The position numbers and the translations under genes were made by a program. Below the pieces are notes generated by a model that was not told where the DNA came from, searched no databases, and saw nothing but the letters and a program-made list of their open reading frames with translations. Below, one piece after another: positions 34,430-43,211 of a DNA stretch of 64,000 nucleotides. The stretch is from Bacteroidota bacterium (GTDB lineage: Bacteria; Bacteroidota; Bacteroidia; Bacteroidales; Lentimicrobiaceae): positions 124,001 through 188,000 of the forward strand of contig WSXU01000003.1 of the NCBI GenBank assembly GCA_009773455.1. The letters are read 5' to 3'. How positions within the stretch are numbered: the stretch's first letter is position 1; every line of letters starts with the position of its first letter.

Positions 34430-34449
34430 TAATGCAATCGTTTGCATTA
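34430..34449. promoter_or_regulatory. Perfect inverted repeat upstream of the 63-residue gene
   Basis: TAATGCAA, TCGT, TTGCATTA: an 8-base dyad with a four-base centre, 31 bases before the ATG at 34399. It could be an operator. Without other copies or a nearby regulator gene this stays tentative. Confidence 0.35.
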
Positions 34450-34539
34450 CAACGTATATATCACTTAAGTTGTTGTTGGTAATACAGGTTTTAACAAATT
34501 TTTATGATTTTTTTTGCATCCAGGAATTTAACCTCCGGA

Positions 34540-35406
34540 TTACAATCCGGAAGCGATTGTTTTACTGTAACTTACCGGGTAAGCAGCGAAAAAGCCGATT
34601 CCACCGTTGCTGATGTTTCCTGAGATGTTGGCCGGTGGCCCGCTGAAAAGCGGATTCTGGTATCCTGACTGTATCTGAAGCTGGCTGATGAACCGGTAAT
34701 ACTCTTCCGTTATTCTTGAACTTTCGATGGTAAGGTCATCACCGGGAGTAACAATTTCTTTTTCAAATGACTGGTTGAGAAATCCGATTCCAACCCCGTT
34801 TGTATAGTTTCCGTTGTAAAAACGGTCATCGGTTACCAGTACCCTGGTCAGAGAGTCGGATACCAGAACTCCGTTTTTAATAACCCTGAACATATAATAG
34901 TCGGTTGAAGGCGGATCAAGCACATAGCATTTAATCTCATAATATCCGTCAGAGCCCCAGTCTTCATGGTACACAGAAGATATAGAGTCCAGCGTAAGTT
35001 TTGGACTCATTCCTGAAACGGCAGTGTATGTTTCATGCCCATTGATGGCTGTTGCGAGGCCTATGTTTAACTGGTAAGTCCTGCCCGGAATACCATAATA
35101 ATCGGTTGGGGTTTTATAAGTCCCGGGTTCTGTTTCGGTCAGGGTTATTACTGAAGTCCCATCGTCGATGGTAACAGTGGCCCCGCTCACAGCAGGTGCA
35201 GTTTCTGAGTAGTAATAGCTGGTGGTACTGGTAAGCCTGATGGTGTGGGCGAGGGTGTCGGTGGTTACCATGCCTTCTACGACCAGCCTGGTATAGCTTT
35301 CTTCCAGATCTATGTCGATGCGCTCGGTGCAGGCGTTGAATATCAACATTGCCGAACCGAGTAACACCAATGCCTTGATTTTTATATTTATTCTATTGTT
35401 TTGCAT
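34540..35406 (-). CDS. DUF4249 outer-membrane lipoprotein
   Basis: A 288-residue lipoprotein from the ATG at 35406 (the longer frame overlaps the receptor gene and lacks a signal). Signal peptide with lipobox (ALVLLGSAMLIFNAC), then the DUF4249 pattern: LVVEGMVTTDTLAHTIRLT, YSETAPAVSGATVTIDDG, PGTYKT, PGRTYQLNI. DUF4249 proteins are found beside TonB-dependent receptors and probably act as their surface partner, as SusD does for SusC; the substrate is unknown. It starts 16 bases after the receptor stop, so the pair is an operon, yet the receptor is broken. Confidence 0.88.
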   Translation of the reverse strand: MQNNRINIKIKALVLLGSAMLIFNACTERIDIDLEESYTRLVVEGMVTTDTLAHTIRLTSTTSYYYSETAPAVSGATVTIDDGTSVITLTETEPGTYKTPTDYYGIPGRTYQLNIGLATAINGHETYTAVSGMSPKLTLDSISSVYHEDWGSDGYYEIKCYVLDPPSTDYYMFRVIKNGVLVSDSLTRVLVTDDRFYNGNYTNGVGIGFLNQSFEKEIVTPGDDLTIESSRITEEYYRFISQLQIQSGYQNPLFSGPPANISGNISNGGIGFFAAYPVSYSKTIASGL

Positions 35407-35422
35407 AGTCTTGCATGAAAAA

Positions 35423-37754
35423 TTAGAACTTGAAATTATAGGTAATTGCCGGGATGATGCTGAACAGGTAGGTCTTTTCGGCAAAAGTCTGGTTTGGATT
35501 ATCCTGGTCTTCCACAAAATTGATCGCCCAGGCGTTTTTCCGTCCATAAGCATTGTAGACCGAGAAATTCCACTCGCCCTGCCATTTTCTGTTTTTTTTG
35601 TTTTTGCCCTTCAGGGTGTAAGAAACGTCAAGACGATGGTAATCGGGCAGACGGTATGCATTCCGGTCGCTGTATATGGGTACAATTACATTTCCAATTA
35701 CAGCTCTGCCGGTAGGGAAAGTGACCGGAGCTCCGGTTGCATAAACCCAGTTCGCCGACAGAACGGATCTTTCACTGAATTCGTAATTCAGCACAACTGA
35801 GATATTGTGTGGCTTTTCATAAGGTGCCCTGTAGGACCTGCCATCGTTGATGCCGGCTATTTTCCTCCGGGTGGCCGATAAAGTATAGCTGATCCAGCCA
35901 TTCAGTTTTCCGGTGTTCTTTCTTACCATCAGTTCAAGTCCGTATGACCATCCCTTACCGGTTCTTAGTTCACCTTCAAGCTGGGGGTTAAGTAAAAGTT
36001 CGGCATTGTCCTTGAAATCAATCACATCGTGCATCGATTTGTAATATACTTCGGCTGAGGTTTCGAGTGCGTTGTCCTTTATATTTCTGAAATAACCAAT
36101 GGCAAACTGATCGGCTTTCTGCGGTTTTACGTTCGGGCTGCTTGCAAACCAGAGATCAAGCGGTGTACCGGCCGTAGAATTCTGGGCAAGATGGATGTAC
36201 TGAACTGTACCTGAATAACTTGCTTTGATTGAAGCAGTGTTGGAAATTATATAATTAATGCCCAGTCTTGGTTCCAGTGCTTTATAAGTCTTATAGATTT
36301 TGCGTTTCCCGTAAACAACTGAATCCATGACATTGTAATCCTGATCGTAGTTGTATACAGTTCCGGGGCCTATGTTCTGAAAAGCGGAAAACCGGACACC
36401 GTATTTTACAAGGAATTTTTCATTTATTCTTTGTTCATTGCTTAGGTAAACACCATATTCAAGGGCATAGTTGTGCGGAAGTGTGAACTCTGTAAACAGG
36501 CTTTCGCTTCCGGTGCCTTTGGCATGTCCCGGATCGAAGGTGTGAACAATCATAGAGGCACCATACTTAAAAGTATTGTTAGGGTTGATGTACCAGGTAA
36601 AGTCGGCTTTGCCGCTCTGATTCTGCATTTTTGAAGTCCAGATGAACGAATTTGCATTTCCTTCAGGTGTTCCGAGCCTGTAATCATACATGCTGTGGAT
36701 CAGGGTAAAGTTGGAAAATAGCTTTTGAGAAAAGAGGTGATTCCAGCGGATCGTTCCGGTCTGATTGCCCAGACTCATCCTGGCAAAGTCATTGCTGAAT
36801 ACATCGCGGCCGAAGTATCCTGAGATGAAGATGCGGTTCCTGTCGTCAATCCTGTGGTTGATTTTTGCATTGAAATCATAGAAGTAAAGGATATTGTCAC
36901 GGATATCCTTGTTTTTGGCAAAAGGCAGAAAAACGTCAACATAGGTTCTTCTGCCGGCAACCAGGAAAGAAGTGCGGTCTTTTATAACAGGCCCTTCGAT
37001 GGTAAGCCTGCTTGAGATTGTGGTTGCCATCCTTCATCCTGATATCGAGCAATGATGACAAACGGCCACCACTCGAAGCGGGAATATCGCCTTTATAGAG
37101 AGTTACATCCTTGATGGCATCGTTGTTGAAAACCGAAAAAAAGCCGAGAAGGTGTGACGCATTGTAAACAATGGCTTCATCAAGCAGGATCAGGTTCTGG
37201 TCGGGTCCTCCGCCCCGGACGCTGAAACCTGATGAACCTTCAGCCGTTGACTGAACCCCCGGCAGCATCTGGATGGCTTTGATGATGTCAACCTCCCCCA
37301 TTAGTGCCGGAATCCGGTTGATGGTTTTAATGTCCATCCTGACCACACTCATTTCCGGTTTCCGGATGTTTTCATCGGGTCTTTCACCTTTAATGACAAC
37401 TTCCTTTAGCAGCTGTTCGCGGGTTTGCAGATCAATATCAAGCCTGAGATTTTCTTTGAGTTCAATGGCTTTCTCAACGGCAGTGTATCCGATATAGGTG
37501 TAGGTTATGGTGTACTTCCCGGGATTCAGGCTGATGGAGTAAAAGCCGTAAACATTGGTTGTAGTACCGGTTTTAATCTCTTTTATATATATGGTTGCCC
37601 CAATCAGTTCTTCACCGGTAAGTTTATCCTTGATGTTGCCGCTAATGGTAAATCTTTTTCCTCCGGCTTCCTCTGAATCAGGATATGCCATGACCAGGGT
37701 TCCGGTGAGGTTGAAAGCGGTTATCAATGCAATGATGCAGAATAGTTTCTTCAT
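35423..37754 (-). pseudogene. TonB-dependent receptor, split by a frame change near 37020
   Basis: Two overlapping frames make one receptor of about 780 residues. The first (37754 to about 37020) has a signal peptide, a carboxypeptidase-regulatory-like beta domain (about 32-115, ISGNIKDKLTGEELIGATIYI), and the plug (LQTREQLLKEVVIKGERP, GFSVRGGGPDQNLILLDEA, LSSLLDIRMKDGN). The second resumes at ISSRLTIEGPVIKDRTSF and continues through the beta-barrel to the terminal FNFKF. At the joint the family normally has about 11 more residues, including a GGIG-like turn, between MKDGN and ISSRL. So some 32-35 bases seem to be lost, shifting the frame by one. If real, the receptor is dead and its lipoprotein orphaned; an assembly error is the alternative. 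Function would be energy-driven uptake at the outer membrane. Confidence 0.88.
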
Positions 37755-37881
37755 TGATTAAATTGAGTAATGATCAGTTTGTTAAAGAGTGTTTGCAAAT
37801 GTTACCCGGGGTGCATTAACCGGAATGTTTTATGATTGAAACATAAGGTAGTTTAAAGATGTTCGCTGAATGCAGATAATT

Positions 37882-38022
37882 CTATTTCTTCAGACTGACA
37901 CCGGTAGTATGTGTCCGCTGATCATCCGGTCCTGCTGTGTTCTGGTTGTCTGTCGCAAACAGCACCAGGAAGCAGGATAAAATAATTATTGCCACCGATG
38001 TCCAGAATTGTAGTTTTTTCAT
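37882..38022 (-). CDS. 46-residue membrane or exported peptide
   Basis: A small frame from an ATG at 38022 to a TAG at 37882. It reads MKKLQFWTSVAIIILSCFLV, then LFATDNQN and a polar tail ending SLKK. The MKK start, long hydrophobic core and polar tail are those of a small membrane protein or uncleaved signal anchor; ILSCF also allows a lipobox-like Cys. A TACCTTTG promoter element lies 30 bases upstream on the same strand. I do not recognise a family. A longer overlapping frame (37922-38188) shows no coding character. Confidence 0.45.
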   Translation of the reverse strand: MKKLQFWTSVAIIILSCFLVLFATDNQNTAGPDDQRTHTTGVSLKK

Positions 38023-38051
38023 TGCTGATGGTTTTGAAATTAATGACAGGA

Positions 38052-38059
38052 CAAAGGTA
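38052..38059 (-). promoter_or_regulatory. -7 element upstream of the 46-residue gene
   Basis: TACCTTTG on the minus strand, 30 bases before the ATG at 38022. At 21 bases further upstream there is TTT rather than TTG. Confidence 0.45.
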
Positions 38060-38165
38060 GATTGGTTGCAACTGCCCGCTAAATAAAAATCGGTGTACAG
38101 GGTAATTCACCGGATGAGTTGCCCGGAATAGGGGATAAACTGTAAAAGAAAAAGTGTAAAGGGGG

Positions 38166-39344
38166 TCAGGCTTTGCTTCGCCGGTCAAATTCAGATTTAA
38201 TCAGCCTGAGTTCACGGCTTGTCTGACCGGCAATACTTGTGTTCTCTTCAGCCCGTCTGAACAGGTAGGGCATCACCGATTTAACTGGTCCGTAGGGGAC
38301 ATATTTGGCAACATTGTATCCTGCGCTGCCAAGGTTGAAGCTGATATGGTCGCTCATTCCGTAAAGCTGGGCAAACCAGATCCGGTTATCATTCCTGCTC
38401 AGGCCACGCTTGTCGGTTTCACGGGCAAGAAGCAGGTTGCTTTCCTCGTTGTGTGAACCACAGAAGATTTCCACCAGGTCAAGATTGTCAAGTGAAAAAA
38501 GCAGGGCCTCATTGAAAGCTTCATCCGTAGCTTGTTTACCGGCATGAATGGGGGAGGGGTAATTCATCGAAAGTGCGCGGTTTCTTTCTTTTTCCATATA
38601 GGCACCCCTGACAAATTTGATCCCTACCTTGTAGTTACCTGCACGGGCGCGGCTGATACATTCTTTCAGGTAATTCAGCCTGTCGTGCCTGTACATCTGA
38701 AGGGTATTGAAAACAATGACCTTTTCCTTGTTGAACTTCAGCATCATCTCTTCAACAGTTTCATCAACCAGGTGCTGGTACCAGCTGTCTTCCGCATCGA
38801 TCATCAGTGGAACCCCGAGTCTGGAGGCTTCACTGCACAGTTTCTCAACCCTGATTTTAAACTTTTCATATTCAGGCATTAGTTTCTCAACGGGAGGTTT
38901 GCCGGGTATTGCATTTTCCAGCAGATCTGCAGAAGCAAAAGCTGTCGGTTTAAAAACAGCAAACGGGATATTTTCATCTGAAGATGCGTTGGCAATTGAA
39001 TTCAATGTTTCATTCAGGGTGCTTTCAATGCCGGCCGGATCATGATTCCCTTCCACTGAAAAATCAAGGATGGCTTTTACGTTGTATCGGCTGAGTTTAC
39101 TGACAAGGGGTGCGCATTCCAGGAGGCTGGTGCCCCCGACAAAATGACGGTAGATCGTCGGTTTTACAATCCAGTCAACAGGAATGCCGGCTTTTAAAGC
39201 AAACCCAATCAGGCTTTTCCCGATATTCACCAGCAAGGGGCCGGCCATAACGTTAAACAGCAGGCGTGCCCGTCTCAATTCGGCGTCAGACTTACTGATA
39301 AAGGCTATTCTGGTATCATCAAAGCCAGTCATTTCAGGGATCAT
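38166..39344 (-). CDS. Proline dehydrogenase (single-domain)
   Basis: Flavoenzyme that oxidises proline to pyrroline-5-carboxylate and feeds electrons to the quinone pool at the inner membrane. 392 residues: the PRODH TIM barrel alone, without the P5C-dehydrogenase half of bifunctional PutA. Diagnostic segments: DAEDSWYQ, KVIVFNTLQMYRHDRLNYL, the FAD/substrate loop KFVRGAYMEKERNRA, SHNEESNLL, and the C-terminal PYLFRRAEENTS with the two substrate-binding Arg. It has its own canonical promoter. The PutP-like symporter at 12547 could supply proline. Confidence 0.93.
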   Translation of the reverse strand: MIPEMTGFDDTRIAFISKSDAELRRARLLFNVMAGPLLVNIGKSLIGFALKAGIPVDWIVKPTIYRHFVGGTSLLECAPLVSKLSRYNVKAILDFSVEGNHDPAGIESTLNETLNSIANASSDENIPFAVFKPTAFASADLLENAIPGKPPVEKLMPEYEKFKIRVEKLCSEASRLGVPLMIDAEDSWYQHLVDETVEEMMLKFNKEKVIVFNTLQMYRHDRLNYLKECISRARAGNYKVGIKFVRGAYMEKERNRALSMNYPSPIHAGKQATDEAFNEALLFSLDNLDLVEIFCGSHNEESNLLLARETDKRGLSRNDNRIWFAQLYGMSDHISFNLGSAGYNVAKYVPYGPVKSVMPYLFRRAEENTSIAGQTSRELRLIKSEFDRRSKA

Positions 39345-39367
39345 ATTCGACAGATAGGAATTTTATT

Positions 39368-39398
39368 CAAACCTACAGGAATTTACACAGATTTACAA
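39368..39398 (-). promoter_or_regulatory. Promoter of the proline dehydrogenase gene
   Basis: On the minus strand TTG (39398-39396), 20 bases, TAGGTTTG (39375-39368), a full consensus match. The ATG is at 39344. Confidence 0.7.
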
Positions 39399-39563
39399 AC
39401 TCCGGACCAAAATTCCGGAACAATTCCATTTCTGTGGTCTTTTCTGTTCGCTTTCCTTTATGGAATGACTTTACGGGATGTGAGCAGTGAAAAGTACCAT
39501 TCAGGATAAATATACCTGCAACTCATAACCAAAACACTATTTTTATGTTAATATGAAAAATTG

Positions 39564-39571
39564 TAAGTTTG
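39564..39571 (+). promoter_or_regulatory. -7 element of aroB, four bases before the start codon
   Basis: TAAGTTTG, then CATT, then the ATG at 39576. The expected -33 position has TTT rather than TTG. The mRNA would start at or next to the ATG. Confidence 0.6.
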
Positions 39572-39575
39572 CATT

Positions 39576-40682
39576 ATGGCAAAGAAAATTCATTCACTTG
39601 AAATAGCAGGAACGCCGGTATATATCGGACAGGGTGTTTTCGGAGAACTTCAGGAACACCTGGATACAAAGCTGGCAACCAGGGAAGTCATCTTTCTGCT
39701 GGCCGATGAAAACACGATTGAGCATTGTTACCCGGTGCTCATTTCAATGGTTCCTCAGCTTGAAAAGGCAAACAAGATTATCATCAAAGCCGGCGAGGAA
39801 AACAAAACCCTTGCTACCTGTGAAAAAGTTTGGAACCAGATGGCCGTGGAAGGTGCAAACAGACAATCTTTGCTGATTAACCTTGGCGGTGGAATGGTTT
39901 CTGACCTTGGCGGATTTGCTGCCTCTGTCTTTCACCGGGGTATGCCTTTTGTAAATATTCCCACATCCCTCATGGCTATGATCGATGCCTCACTTGGCGG
40001 GAAAACAGGTGTTGATTTGTATTCTCTTAAAAATCAGATCGGCTTATTCTCGAAGCCATCATCCGTTTATATATGGCCCGGTTTTCTTTCTACGCTTCCA
40101 CATCGTCAGTTGTTGTCGGGTTTTGCAGAAATGCTGAAGCATGCTTTGATTGCCGACGGTGCCTTCTGGAAGAAACTCACCAAAATACCTATGGCTGTGG
40201 TGTCCGACTGGGAAGATCATATTCTTACGGCCATTCAGATCAAAGCAAAAATTGTAAACAAGGATCCGCTTGAAAACGGGATCCGCCGCCAGCTGAATTT
40301 CGGGCATACCCTCGGCCATGCTTTTGAAACCTATTCACTTCGTAACGATGCCTCACCGCTTACACATGGCGAAGCAGTTGCCATGGGTATGATCTGTGAA
40401 GCATACATATCATACCGTAGCCTTGGTCTGGATCATGCCCAGCGGGATGAACTGGTGAGGAATATACTGCTGAATTTCACCCATTATAAAATACCCACCA
40501 CCGCCATCGACGAATTGGTGGAAATTACCCATTACGACAAGAAAAACCGCAAAGGCCGACTGATGCTGACCCTCATACGCGACATAGGAAAGGCGGTGGA
40601 AGGACAGCAATGTGAACTTGCCCTTGTTCGCGAAAGTCTTTTCAGGTATACCGATTTCAGCCGGCATATTCCACGGGAGTAG
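39576..40682 (+). CDS. aroB: 3-dehydroquinate synthase
   Basis: Second step of the shikimate pathway: converts DAHP to 3-dehydroquinate with NAD and zinc. 368 residues, standard length. Marks: NAD-binding NLGGGMVSDLGGFAASVFHRG, then NIPTSLMAMIDASLGGKTGVD, the zinc-site Glu in GFAEMLKHALI, and the zinc His residues in NFGHTLGHAFE and THGEAVAMGM. Cytoplasmic. It appears monocistronic, with a promoter element set directly against the ATG, and converges on the beta-lactamase gene. Confidence 0.97.
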   Translation: MAKKIHSLEIAGTPVYIGQGVFGELQEHLDTKLATREVIFLLADENTIEHCYPVLISMVPQLEKANKIIIKAGEENKTLATCEKVWNQMAVEGANRQSLLINLGGGMVSDLGGFAASVFHRGMPFVNIPTSLMAMIDASLGGKTGVDLYSLKNQIGLFSKPSSVYIWPGFLSTLPHRQLLSGFAEMLKHALIADGAFWKKLTKIPMAVVSDWEDHILTAIQIKAKIVNKDPLENGIRRQLNFGHTLGHAFETYSLRNDASPLTHGEAVAMGMICEAYISYRSLGLDHAQRDELVRNILLNFTHYKIPTTAIDELVEITHYDKKNRKGRLMLTLIRDIGKAVEGQQCELALVRESLFRYTDFSRHIPRE

Positions 40683-40791
40683 TTCTTTATGGCTGAGTTT
40701 GCATTGTCAGTTTTTTTTTTGACAGGGTAGGCATGAAACCGGGAATTCTGTTGTATTGCACTTTATCTGATTTGTCAGATTCCTACTGATG

Positions 40792-41598
40792 CTATTGCGG
40801 GTAGATGCCTTCCCAGTCAAGGATTTTACGACTGATTCCTGTTCTCAGGGTTGTATCCTCGTCCTTATTTATATCGATGTTCAGTGCGAATACCCAGCAC
40901 TGGTCTTTGTTCCGGACATAGCCGACATACCACCCGATCTGTTTTTCTATTCTGGCAGCCCATCCCGTTTTTGCATGCAGTTCATTCCCGTTAACGGAAT
41001 CAACCAGCATAATTTCTTTTACCTTTTGCTGCACTGACTTTTCGAAGGGGAGGCTTTCGGTATAGAGGGCGCGGATGAATTCAACCTGTTCAACAGCCGA
41101 AATGGCAATTTCTCCGTTAAGCCAGAAACTGTTGATCTCCGGACCTGTCTTTTCATTTCCATAGTGGCATTCCTTCAGCCATTTTTCTATAACATCCCGT
41201 CCGGTCCTGGTAGCCAGTTCCTGATAAACCCATACAGCTGAAATCCGGAATGCCTCACTGAGGCTTAAATCGCGGTTCCAGGCTTCGTAGTCCCTGTGAA
41301 CTCCATCCCATTTGAAAACCTCCCCGGTTCCTTTCACTGTTTTATTCTGCAATCCGATGAGTGTGTTCATAATTTTGAAAGTGGAGGCTGGCAGATACCT
41401 GGTATTGGCCCGTTTGCTGTTGCAAATGCTATATTCGCCGGTATTGATGTCAAGTAACACGAATGTTCCGTCAACACCGGCTTCCCTGAAATATCCTTCC
41501 CATGCTGCAGTATCCCTAACGGTTCCGGATTGAGCGAATGTTTGCAAATCCGGCAGTAATATTGTTACTGCCCATATGAATAGAAGGTAAGATCTCAT
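40792..41598 (-). CDS. Class D (OXA-type) beta-lactamase
   Basis: A 268-residue periplasmic serine beta-lactamase with signal peptide 1-23 (ends LQTFAQ). All class D active-site motifs are present in order: Ser72-x-x-Lys75 (STFK, where the Lys is carbamylated in this class), Ser120-Ala-Val122, Tyr146-Gly-Asn, Trp159 in FWLNGEIAISAVEQVEF, and Lys210-Thr-Gly (HAKTGW). Conserved spacing and length suggest a working enzyme. No integron, transposon or resistance gene is nearby, and the base composition looks like that of the neighbours, so it is probably a resident chromosomal gene. Spectrum (penicillins, cephalosporins, carbapenems) cannot be inferred. Confidence 0.95.
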   Translation of the reverse strand: MRSYLLFIWAVTILLPDLQTFAQSGTVRDTAAWEGYFREAGVDGTFVLLDINTGEYSICNSKRANTRYLPASTFKIMNTLIGLQNKTVKGTGEVFKWDGVHRDYEAWNRDLSLSEAFRISAVWVYQELATRTGRDVIEKWLKECHYGNEKTGPEINSFWLNGEIAISAVEQVEFIRALYTESLPFEKSVQQKVKEIMLVDSVNGNELHAKTGWAARIEKQIGWYVGYVRNKDQCWVFALNIDINKDEDTTLRTGISRKILDWEGIYPQ

Positions 41599-41666
41599 TT
41601 CTTAATGTTTGCTTTGTTGAACCATCCTTTGAATACCTGCAAGGTGGATGCTTTTTAGGGTTAAAT

Positions 41667-41697
41667 TTGAATTTTTGACAAATATAACGTAGGTTTG
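41667..41697 (+). promoter_or_regulatory. Promoter of the LutA-like gene
   Basis: TTG (41667-41669), 20 bases, TAGGTTTG (41690-41697); the ATG at 41716 is 18 bases further. Confidence 0.7.
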
Positions 41698-41715
41698 TTA
41701 AAATTTCTGGCTTAA

Positions 41716-42441
41716 ATGGTAGTTGACATTTTTATACCCTGTTTCATTGATCAGGTGTATCCCGAGACCGGATTTAATATGGTGAAGGTGCTTGAAAAAA
41801 CAGGCGTAGGGGTGAGGTATAACAAGAATCAGACCTGTTGCGGTCAAATCGCATTTAACAGCGGTTTCTGGGATCATGCCAAAGCAATGGGTGAAAAGTT
41901 TATCCGCGATTTTAAGGATTGTCAGTATGTGGTTACACCTTCGGCATCCTGTGCCGGAATGGTCAGAAACTATTACGACGAAATGTTCTATAATTCAGCG
42001 TTGCATAATGAATACAGGTTGCTGAAGAAAAACATATATGAAGTTTCTGATTTTCTTGTTAATGTTCTCAATATAAGGGATCTGGGTGCCACCTTTAATC
42101 ACAGGGTTACCTATCACGATAGTTGTGCCGCCCTGCGTGAATATGGCTTAAGGGATGAGCCGAGGATATTGCTTGAACATGTGCGTGGGCTTGAACTGGT
42201 TGAGATGCAGGAAACCAACACCTGCTGCGGGTTCGGTGGTACTTTCTCTGTAAAACATGAACCGATCTCAACGGCCATGGCCGATTACAAAATTAAACGG
42301 GCACTTGAAACCGGGGCTGAGTATATCGTTTCGACCGATGCTTCCTGCCTGATGCATCAGCAGGGTTATATCGACAAACACAGTCTTCCTGTCAATACCA
42401 TACATCTAGTGGATATTCTCGCTTCCGGCTGGGAATTGTAA
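41716..42441 (+). CDS. (Fe-S)-binding CCG-domain protein, LutA/YkgE family
   Basis: A 241-residue cytoplasmic protein with two cysteine-rich CCG domains. The first has QTCCGQIAFNSGFW and SASCAGMVRNYY; the second has YHDSCAALREYG, TNTCCGFGGTFSVKHE and STDASCLMHQQGYI. CCG domains bind Fe-S clusters and occur in LutA and in heterodisulfide-reductase and glycolate-oxidase subunits. LutA is one of three subunits for lactate oxidation, but no LutB follows here, and the LUD protein is 8 kb away, so electron partner and substrate are open. Confidence 0.88.
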   Translation: MVVDIFIPCFIDQVYPETGFNMVKVLEKTGVGVRYNKNQTCCGQIAFNSGFWDHAKAMGEKFIRDFKDCQYVVTPSASCAGMVRNYYDEMFYNSALHNEYRLLKKNIYEVSDFLVNVLNIRDLGATFNHRVTYHDSCAALREYGLRDEPRILLEHVRGLELVEMQETNTCCGFGGTFSVKHEPISTAMADYKIKRALETGAEYIVSTDASCLMHQQGYIDKHSLPVNTIHLVDILASGWEL

Positions 42442-42479
42442 TCATTTCAACCGACCTTATCCTTCGGATTTTTCAGTTA

Positions 42480-43211
42480 CTACTTACCGGCATTGGCAGG
42501 CCGGGTGCTGAATTTTGAGATAAGCCCGACGGTGTAGTTACCCGCAGTATCTTTGGCTCCTATCTGCCAGAAGTAGTCCTGGTCAAAACGGAATCCCGTC
42601 AGGGTAGTTTCATACTGAACTTCTCCATCCACCAGGTTAAAGGTGGTAATGCCTCCCCGGGCAAGGTTCAGCGATGTTCTGCTGGTGCCAATCCATATAT
42701 CAAAGGTTAGCGGATCATTTTCGGGATCGGTACAGGTCCATTTGAAAATGATGGTCTGATCCATCCAGGTCTGCCATTCAGGTGGTGTCAGATATGCGGG
42801 GATGTCAGGCGGCATATTGGAAAGATCGCTTACAATAACAACCATTTTCTTTATCGTGTCGGTCATTCCTTTCGAGTCGCGTACTTCCATCATCGGAAAA
42901 TAAACCCCGACTGCATCGTATTGATGGGTGGCTATCTTGTCGGTAGAAAAGGGCGTATCGTAAATATGGTCCTGGTTCCAGTCCCATCTGACTTCAAGAC
43001 TTGAAACCGGATCTTCATGATCGGTGACTGTGTTCGCATTGAAGCCAATAGGGGTATTTACATCTCCCCTTGCCGGAGCCAAGCTGTAATATGCTATTGG
43101 CAGGTGGTTTTCGGTATTGTCACCATCTTTTTTGCAACCGGCATTCACAATCAGAATTGCAAAACCCAGTAAGGCAAGAGTATTCCTGAATTTATATTTA
43201 TTGCTTTTCAT
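42480..43211 (-). CDS. PKD/fibronectin-like outer-membrane lipoprotein
   Basis: A 243-residue lipoprotein with signal peptide and lipobox (LGFAILIVNAGC, then KKDGD). Residues about 38-120 form a PKD-type beta domain (ARGDVNTPIGFNANTVTDHED, RWDWNQDH, ATHQYDAVGVYFPMMEVRDSKG). A second Ig/fibronectin-like domain follows (about 135-235; WTCTDPENDPLTFDIWIGTS and FRFDQDYFWQIGAKDTAGNYT). Such proteins are surface or periplasmic scaffolds; no enzyme activity is suggested. It converges on the LutA-like gene. Confidence 0.82.
   Translation of the reverse strand: MKSNKYKFRNTLALLGFAILIVNAGCKKDGDNTENHLPIAYYSLAPARGDVNTPIGFNANTVTDHEDPVSSLEVRWDWNQDHIYDTPFSTDKIATHQYDAVGVYFPMMEVRDSKGMTDTIKKMVVIVSDLSNMPPDIPAYLTPPEWQTWMDQTIIFKWTCTDPENDPLTFDIWIGTSRTSLNLARGGITTFNLVDGEVQYETTLTGFRFDQDYFWQIGAKDTAGNYTVGLISKFSTRPANAGK

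Noticed and set aside
37922-38188. 88-codon minus-strand frame overlapping the proline dehydrogenase end
   Set aside because: No coding character; the shorter frame at 37882-38022 has a better start, hydrophobic core and promoter.
40765-40780. Hairpin ATCTGA-TTTG-TCAGAT between aroB and the beta-lactamase as terminator
   Set aside because: Only six pairs, AT-rich and without a T-run on either strand.
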